DNA from: Chrysemys picta bellii
Lineage: Eukaryota > Chordata > Testudines > Emydidae
NCBI RefSeq assembly: GCF_011386835.1
Contig: NC_088791.1
Span: 28,432,998 to 28,496,997 of the forward strand
Reading direction: 5' to 3'
Length of the DNA stretch: 64,000 nucleotides
Shown here: piece by piece, positions 58,341 to 64,000 of the stretch
Position numbering within the stretch: position 1 is the stretch's first letter
Layout: the number at the start of each line of letters is the position of its first letter
Notes under the pieces: model-generated
The model's database searches: none
Told to the model about the DNA's origin: nothing
What the model saw: only the letters and a program-made list of their open reading frames with translations
Program-made: the position numbers and the translations under genes

Positions 58341-59213
58341 TCACATAATTTGCCATGTATTTACGTATCACCGCAATGGCCAGATAACAGTGGTAGTGAC
58401 AAAGGTGACCTTTTATCTATACTGAACTAGATGGTTGTAACTTTTGGACCTGAACCTTAGCAAAATGATCCATCACCTCTGCATGGGATTACTGTGCCAT
58501 GCAGGACTGTTGTTCAACCCCACCCACAAACTCCGGCTGAAGCAGAAAGTAGCTTGTCCACTTTATTCCCCACCATCTGTCCTGGCCTCCAGGTGAAAGT
58601 TAAAGCATGGGTTTTAACCTGTGAAGTCTGAAATGGGTGGGTCCTGGTGACTTCAAACTGTCTCCATTTGTAATACTGCTGGAGCTGCAATCCGTTAGAG
58701 CAGGGGTCCATTAGCTGCACACACTCAGTGCTCGCTAAGAAATAAATTCCACTCATGTAAACTTACCAGAGCCAGTATTTGCAGACTGCTTTGCAGGGCT
58801 CATGTAATAGCCCACGTTCCTTGGAGGGAGAGGATGAGGGCTGAATAGATTATACATGTGTGTGTGGCAGGGTGTATAGGATCATGAGGAAAGAGGAGGG
58901 GCATTTTAGGACACACTTTTCAATAGGAGTTTCAGACTGCACAGGGCATTTTTTTAAGCATGAACTGAGTACTACCTATACTTTAGTTTGACACTTGCTG
59001 CTTTATAATTTAGGCAAGAAACTTTCATTAAGATAGTGTAGTTGTATGTGTGTAATATACAAAATAGCATTAGGTTAAAAGAACATTAAGGCTACAAAGT
59101 CAAGCCCTGAAGAGTTAGGAAATGCCAGAATTCAGGGTACCTGAACAATTTTAATTCAGTCCCTTCGTGCTTCTGTATTATGATTAGTCTTTAATTTCAT
59201 GATCACTTAGTCT

Positions 59214-59232
59214 CCCCCCCCCCCCCCCCCCC
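59214..59232. repeat. Poly(C) tract
   Basis: Nineteen consecutive C, preceded by TCT and followed by ACAGG. Confidence 0.98.
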
Positions 59233-59824
59233 ACAGGACCCCTACCTCATTCAGTGCACAGCATGAATAGCTCACTTAATAAGCAGTGATTCAATATTTT
59301 GTTTATCCTCATGTTTAATGGGGGGTGTGTGACATGTCTTATTTACTGCACACTATTCAAATTCCACTGTGAAGACAATTATTGATTTTCTGCTGGGCTT
59401 CTCTCTGCTGCTTATCCCTATGGTATCTGGGTGCTTCACATTCATCCCTAAACTAGGTTCATACTATACTCTGAAGGAAGCAAGAGTCCAATCTCAGTGT
59501 TCCTGGTTCTTTACTCACCCTATCCCAGTTTGTTCTGCAAATACTGGGTCCCAATTAGTAGAGCCCTGTGCGGATACAAAATTTGTATCCGCATCCGCTT
59601 CGCAATCCACAAACATGGTCTGTGGAAATAAAGCAAATCTCTGCAGATTTGTGGGGATCTACCAATTAGCTCTCTCCATCCAACCACACTACCCTATCCT
59701 GCATTGGCCAAGGTTCTGCTCTTACTGCTACATTCCATCAGGCAGCTTCTTCCTCTACACAGCCAGAGGTAGAATTGTGAGGGAAGTCTGCTCACAGAAG
59801 CAAGCAAAATGAGTACATAGACTA

Positions 59825-61135
59825 AAAGTTACAGCAATCCATGTTTATTAGAGACTGTTCTTGCACCAGTAAACTTTTTTTGCTTTAAAGTCTTTACAGA
59901 TGGAAAGAGACAATTAAGGCAAGACACAAAGATCAAGAGATGTATGTACCATTACACCTGTCCTGGCTTTGAAAGAAAGAAAGATTATAGAAATATTTGC
60001 TGTTTAGAGTGTATAGCCCCAGTAACTGTTTATCATGGTGTCTGCAAACTTAAATATTTAGACATCTTTGTTGGACAATTCACATGGAGAAATAAATGAG
60101 GTAACAGTAAGTCAGATGTGTCTGACTACACAAATCTCTCATGGGAAGATTGTCTATTTACCAGGATCAAGATTTGACTATTAAACAAGTGTTAACTAAG
60201 ACTTGTACATATTAATAAGAGACAACAGCTGGAGATGTCTGTCACTAGGTAGACAACAGTCCTATGCACCTCCCATTGCTCTGTTTGGACTCATTTCCAT
60301 AAATCAAAAACAATAAGTTTACTGATGGGGGTCAGCGTTAGTGTCTACAGTATCTCTCAAACTTACAACTATGCTTTATAGCTCAGACTTAAACAAAAAC
60401 ACCCCCACCCAACCTAATTTCTTAACTCTTCTATTCCTAAATTATGCCACAGAAGTTTGACTTGCAGCTTTACTAAGTGTTTTTGGAGATTGTCCCAAAT
60501 TATGCAGTAGTTACAGTGAACATGTAAACACCCAACAAGTCTCTAATGTTGTACTTGCAGACAGACATTGAACTGTCTATACTAGATTCCCCCTCCTCCC
60601 CCCAAAAAAAACCCCCCACACACCAACAATATACAAGAAAATTACAGAATGATGCCAGAATCATGCTACCAGATATGACTAAATTTTTTTAGAAAGCTTA
60701 TCTGTGCAAAGTTATTAGTAGGTAACCTCTGAATGACAAATTTAATATTGGAATTCCAAACATCCTAAGCTAAGTAGTTTTTTCAATTGAGAAATCAGTC
60801 ACATTACAGAATCCAAATCAGTTTCTTCCCACAAATGTTAACTAGAACCACTTCCTGAAAAGGTGTGTATGTGTGAGGGAGTATTTGCCAAGATACTTAG
60901 GAGGGTCTGAACATTTTTAAATGAAGAAACTGCACTCATTTTAGAGTCATAATATATTTCAGTGTAAGATGCTTGAAAATTTACATCCATATTTCTGTGA
61001 GACATGCTTTAAGTAGAAAGCATTAATTTGTTTAAACTATTAGTTACTACAAAAATAAACTGCAGTGACGCCAAGTTGTTGGCAGTAGGATGCAAAATGG
61101 ATGCTCTTTATGAAGTATCCTCATCAGCTTACTAA
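59825..61135 (-). other. SYPL1: SYPL1 3' UTR
   Basis: About 1.3 kb after the SYPL1 stop on the - strand. An AATAAA on that strand (TTTATT at 59844-59849 on +) offers a plausible end near 59825. The end is inferred, since no cleavage data are available. The sequence is AT-rich and has no obvious transposon, in contrast with its surroundings, as expected for a transcribed UTR. Confidence 0.65.
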
Positions 61136-61267
61136 TTATATTCCTGTTGTTGGTGGATAGATTCCTGAGCTTTGGGGAGTGGAGTTTGATGGGTTATGCA
61201 AGCTGGTCTCCTTGTATACAAACCAAGCATTTCCTCCCCACAGAATCATGTTAAGTAATCCAAAAAC
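61136..61267 (-). CDS. SYPL1: SYPL1 last coding exon
   Basis: The final exon of synaptophysin-like 1 (pantophysin), a four-helix MARVEL-domain protein of small transport vesicles. After a CTAG acceptor on the - strand the 132 bases encode V-F-G-L-L-N-M-I-L-W-G-G-N-A-W-F-V-Y, the end of the fourth transmembrane helix. A short cytoplasmic tail follows (K-E-T-S-L-H-N-P-S-N-S-T-P and Y-P-P-T-T-G-I), ending with TAA at 61138-61136. The N-M-I-L-W-G-G-N-A-W-F-V-Y-K-E-T block is the family hallmark. The exon starts in phase 0, which fits the preceding exon. The stretch is too short to stand out as an open frame and was found by motif. Confidence 0.95.
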   Translation of the reverse strand, partial: VFGLLNMILWGGNAWFVYKETSLHNPSNSTPQSSGIYPPTTGI

Positions 61268-62739
61268 CTAGCGGGAGTTTAAAAAAAAAATAGATTACTA
61301 TATATAATAATATTAAACTCTTGTGGAGCACAAATTTGAAGCTAGCAAGCCAAACAGTTTGGCTTGCAACACTCCTTTAGAGATTTAAACCTGCAAAGTG
61401 TTTTAAATATTAAGTTAATTGATCCTCTTTCCACAGGGATCTACTCATTAGTAGGCCGATTTCTCCATGAGTTAGCAGTGAGAGTTATGGCTAACGAGCA
61501 TCCTCATTATAGAGATGTAGGACCACGGTCACCAATATGCAAGGAATTATGCAGTTCCTCCATTCACTGAATGGAAACTGCATGTGCTTAATCCCTTAAT
61601 GCATGCCTGATCTCCACTGGCCTAGTGAGCAAGTGCAAGATCACTTTTGAATCCAGATTCTTACCGTTTAATACAATGTACTCTTGGCCACACTCCTTAT
61701 GCTTTAATAAAGGGGGAGAGTAGGGGAGAAGCTTGTTATCCATCACCACAAGAATACTGCGCAATTCCCAGCCCCTAAAAAGAGCTTTCCTTAAGTCTCT
61801 TTGTTTTGGGGTATATGGAGAAGTTTGTAACAGTTTCTACAAAGGCCATGTTCAACACCTAGATATAGAAGTCAGGCAGTATCTAGTTTACTCCTACCGG
61901 AGACACCACACATGAACTTAAAAAATAAATCCACTTGGGGCTTCTTCACACTCGCTGAGAGTGGCTATGGAGAGAAGTAATGTGGAAGCTTAAGAGATTC
62001 CCAAATGACCTAATTTGCAGAAAGATGGCTTTCAATTACACAGATTTGCCAAGAACAGTTTTAAGAGGAAACAACTGTTACTTTGGTTAGTGCTTTCAGC
62101 GGCAGATTAGTCACTGGGCCCCCGAGGCCTGTGCTCAGGGGCCTCCGCCAACTGGGGGACCCCCAAAGCCCTGGGCAGGTGGGGAAAATCCCCATGCTCC
62201 CAACCTTGCTCCCCCAACCCCATTCCCTGGTGGCCATGCCAGGTGTGGAGGCAGGGGAAGCCCCTAGTGCCCCCCATCCCCAGCAGAAGCCGAAGGGAGA
62301 GAGCAAGGGAAGCCCCAGCACAGGGACCCAGGCTGCAGCCCCAGGACTGGAGGAGCTCTCGCTACCTGCTGTAGCCTGGGGCCACAGCAGGGGGACAGAA
62401 CTTCTCTGGTCTTGAGGCCGCAATTTGGGGGCAGAATGGGCAGGGCCATGGGCACGGTCATATGTGGAGGAGGTGGAACAAGTGCAGAATAGGGGCGGGA
62501 CCACAGGTGGAAGGGGTGGGGAGGCCCTCACCCCACTTGCTATGGCCCAGGGTCCTAGGAAACCTTAATCTGCCTCAGAGTGCTTTGCTTAAGGATGAAT
62601 AGCATACATGACTGGTAACCCATGATGGAATTTCAGTAAAACTAAAAATGGGCACAACATAGAATACCATCAAGTGTGTATTGCAAGTTCAGGTGCAATA
62701 CAAGCAAGGTAAGGATGCTATAAGTCTTGACATACATAC
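61268..62739 (-). other. SYPL1 last intron
   Basis: A 1.47-kb intron with GTATGT donor and CTAG acceptor on the - strand. It holds one GC-rich repeat at 62099-62578; the rest is unremarkable. Confidence 0.75.
62099..62578. repeat. GC-rich non-autonomous repeat, family member 2
   Basis: It starts GGCAGATTAGTCACTGGGCC and ends GGAAACCTTAATCTGCC. The terminal GGCAGATTA and TAATCTGCC are perfect inverted 9-mers. It is the relative of the unit at 15234-15925. No target duplication outside the 9-mers could be fixed. Confidence 0.75.
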
Positions 62740-62928
62740 CACAGACAGATTCAGAGTTCCCATGCTGGTAACAGAGGCAAACAAACAAGTTACTCCTGGT
62801 AATTTGCAAGATGCAATTTCCTGAACAATGCTGGGACCAGTGGATATTTTTATATCAGTAAGTGCCTTAGCCCAGGCTGAAGTGCTGACCAGCCACAGAA
62901 AAGCAGCCATGACAGTAATAACCAAGTC
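62740..62928 (-). CDS. SYPL1: SYPL1 penultimate coding exon
   Basis: A 189-nt exon (63 codons, phase 0 both ends) with acceptor TTTTGTTCTAG and donor GTG|GTATGT on the - strand. It encodes the third transmembrane helix of the MARVEL domain (V-I-T-V-M-A-A-F-L-W-L-V-S-T-S-A-W-A). A lumenal loop follows with two Cys (A-S-C-K-L-P-G-V-T-C), which probably form the disulfide typical of the synaptophysin family, and then the start of helix four (S-V-T-S-M-G-T-L-N-L-S-V). A-W-A-K-A-L-T-D-I-K and S-V-T-S-M-G are characteristic. Together with 61136-61267 it gives the C-terminal 106 residues. The 5' exons lie beyond the window. Confidence 0.96.
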
Positions 62929-64000
62929 CTAGAACAAAAGACAACTGTCAGTCAATTACCACTTCCACAACAGAATTAAACACACTTTCCAGTTAAGGGA
63001 AAAGTGAAAAATTTTATCAGACTTACAGTCAAGATACAACATTGCATATCTAGCTATTAGACAGTGAGTGAGGTAATATCTTTAGTGGACCAACAAAGTT
63101 GGTCCAAGACAAGCTTTTGAGCTAAACAGCTCTTCTTCAGGTCTGTAGCCATTGACTTACCTGTGTAAGCATATTAAACCAATTTAGTTAGGCAGTCTCA
63201 GATATATTGTGTTCACAAAGAAAAATAGTAAGTTACAGAACCAGTACTGTAACTGACTACAGAACTGTCTACACCCCCCCCTCTATACTAAAAAGGTTAT
63301 AAGCATCTAACTTAGCAGTTGTTGACTAAAATATGCTGGCTAGCATATAAAAATATTATAATACAGTGTGTATTATTCACATCATATATTAGTGTGCATT
63401 AAACACCAACATTAGGCTATATTACGGTTCCAGCAGTTGTGCTTAAACTTCCTATACCATAATCCTGTTCACTTATGCCAAGTATCCAAGAACACCTTGC
63501 ATTTGCTGAAGCAAGCATTTGGAATAAGCAGACAGGAAACTTGTCAAAAATCAAGATACATTCGTTCTGTGTCTTAGTGCAAGTTAGGGAAAGAAATATC
63601 TTCACAGATCAGTGCCTGAAATGCTAGTATCCAAAAGAAAGATAAGGAACAAAACAAGTTAGGGAACTGGAACAAACTGATGGGTTGGATTTTAGTGACA
63701 TGTAAAGAAGTGTGTAACTTATAAAGTCAATCAATACCATCTGAAATGTGCAACTTGGGGAGCACACTTTTTGTATAAGGTGAACATAACATTGCTGCAT
63801 GGGACTGCTCTGGGGAAATTGGTGTTGTATACATTTTTCCTGTACCTACTACATTAATACACCTGACTGATACCGGTTATTTGGTCTCAAGTATATTTCA
63901 TAATGAACTAACCAAACGTAGTCAAGCAATTGACTGTACAATTTGTCAACACAGTTCAGATAGGATGAGTCCACTTCTCTCTAATTTGGAGGCCCGCACC
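62929..64000 (-). other. SYPL1 intron, part
   Basis: No further SYPL1 exon could be found up to the window end. About 63062-63150 is a half copy of the palindromic repeat at 29795-29962. The rest is unremarkable AT-rich sequence. Confidence 0.7.

Larger units (their letters stand above)
57193..59824. other. Intergenic region between the two genes' 3' ends
   Basis: No gene was recognised. It contains the second copy of the 105-bp repeat (58236-58340), a poly(C) tract (59214-59232) and a dispersed unit at about 59557-59640 with ATACAAAATTTGTATCCGC. The 147-codon open frame starting at 59369 crosses this last repeat and is not accepted as a gene. Confidence 0.5.

Noticed and set aside
59369..59812. 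A 147-codon frame with an apparent signal peptide
   Set aside because: The hydrophobic start is suggestive, but the frame runs through a dispersed repeat with a GTATCCGC palindrome and has no recognisable domain or splice support.
1..64000. CRISPR array, operons, ribosome binding sites or phage genes
   Set aside because: The direct repeats are microsatellites, minisatellites or transposons; gene structure is intron-rich and vertebrate.

Overview
The window looks like nuclear DNA from a turtle-like sauropsid. Coding is sparse and split into small exons with GT-AG introns. The introns are full of CR1 LINE tails, hAT and Harbinger-type DNA transposons and MITEs, tRNA-like SINE sequence, one damaged Ty3/gypsy element and many microsatellites. 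Assignment to turtles rests on recognising these repeat families by eye; no species is claimed.

Two protein-coding genes are supported, facing each other tail to tail. The + strand carries the 3' part of CDHR3 (cadherin-related family member 3). Ten exons between 219 and 32018 encode the end of one cadherin repeat, two complete membrane-proximal repeats, a Thr-rich stalk, the transmembrane helix and the cytoplasmic tail, and their phases join without conflict. The 5' exons lie before base 1. The - strand carries the last two coding exons of SYPL1 (synaptophysin-like 1; 62928-62740 and 61267-61136) and its 3' UTR to about 59825. Its 5' exons lie beyond 64000. CDHR3 next to SYPL1 in this orientation is the order I recall from amniotes such as human.

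Layout: 1-3647 CDHR3 exons and an intron; 3648-6629 a deleted Ty3/gypsy element in antisense; 7.6-13.2 kb cadherin exons with CR1, MITE and hAT insertions; 13.6-14.7 kb a hAT nested inside another hAT; 18.4-22.7 kb the transmembrane exon, a 14-nt microexon and a 32-nt exon; 24.29-28.40 kb a nearly full-length Harbinger element; 28.46-40.94 kb a head-to-tail duplication of the last two CDHR3 exons; 41-59.8 kb intergenic, with old LINEs, MITEs, simple repeats and a 105-bp direct repeat; 59.8-64 kb the SYPL1 3' end.

The most notable structure is the duplicated CDHR3 terminus. Copy A (about 28460-32690) has an intact last exon. Copy B (about 32700-40935) keeps both exons and their splice sites, but has a TAG that removes the last 45 residues, an inverted internal block, a 1.2-kb hAT and a further repeat insertion. 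Other points of interest are a GC-AG intron in CDHR3, a broken Harbinger transposase beside an open Myb/SANT-like ORF, and several DNA transposons with exact target-site duplications. I found no CRISPR, operon or prokaryotic-type system and no clearly new protein family.
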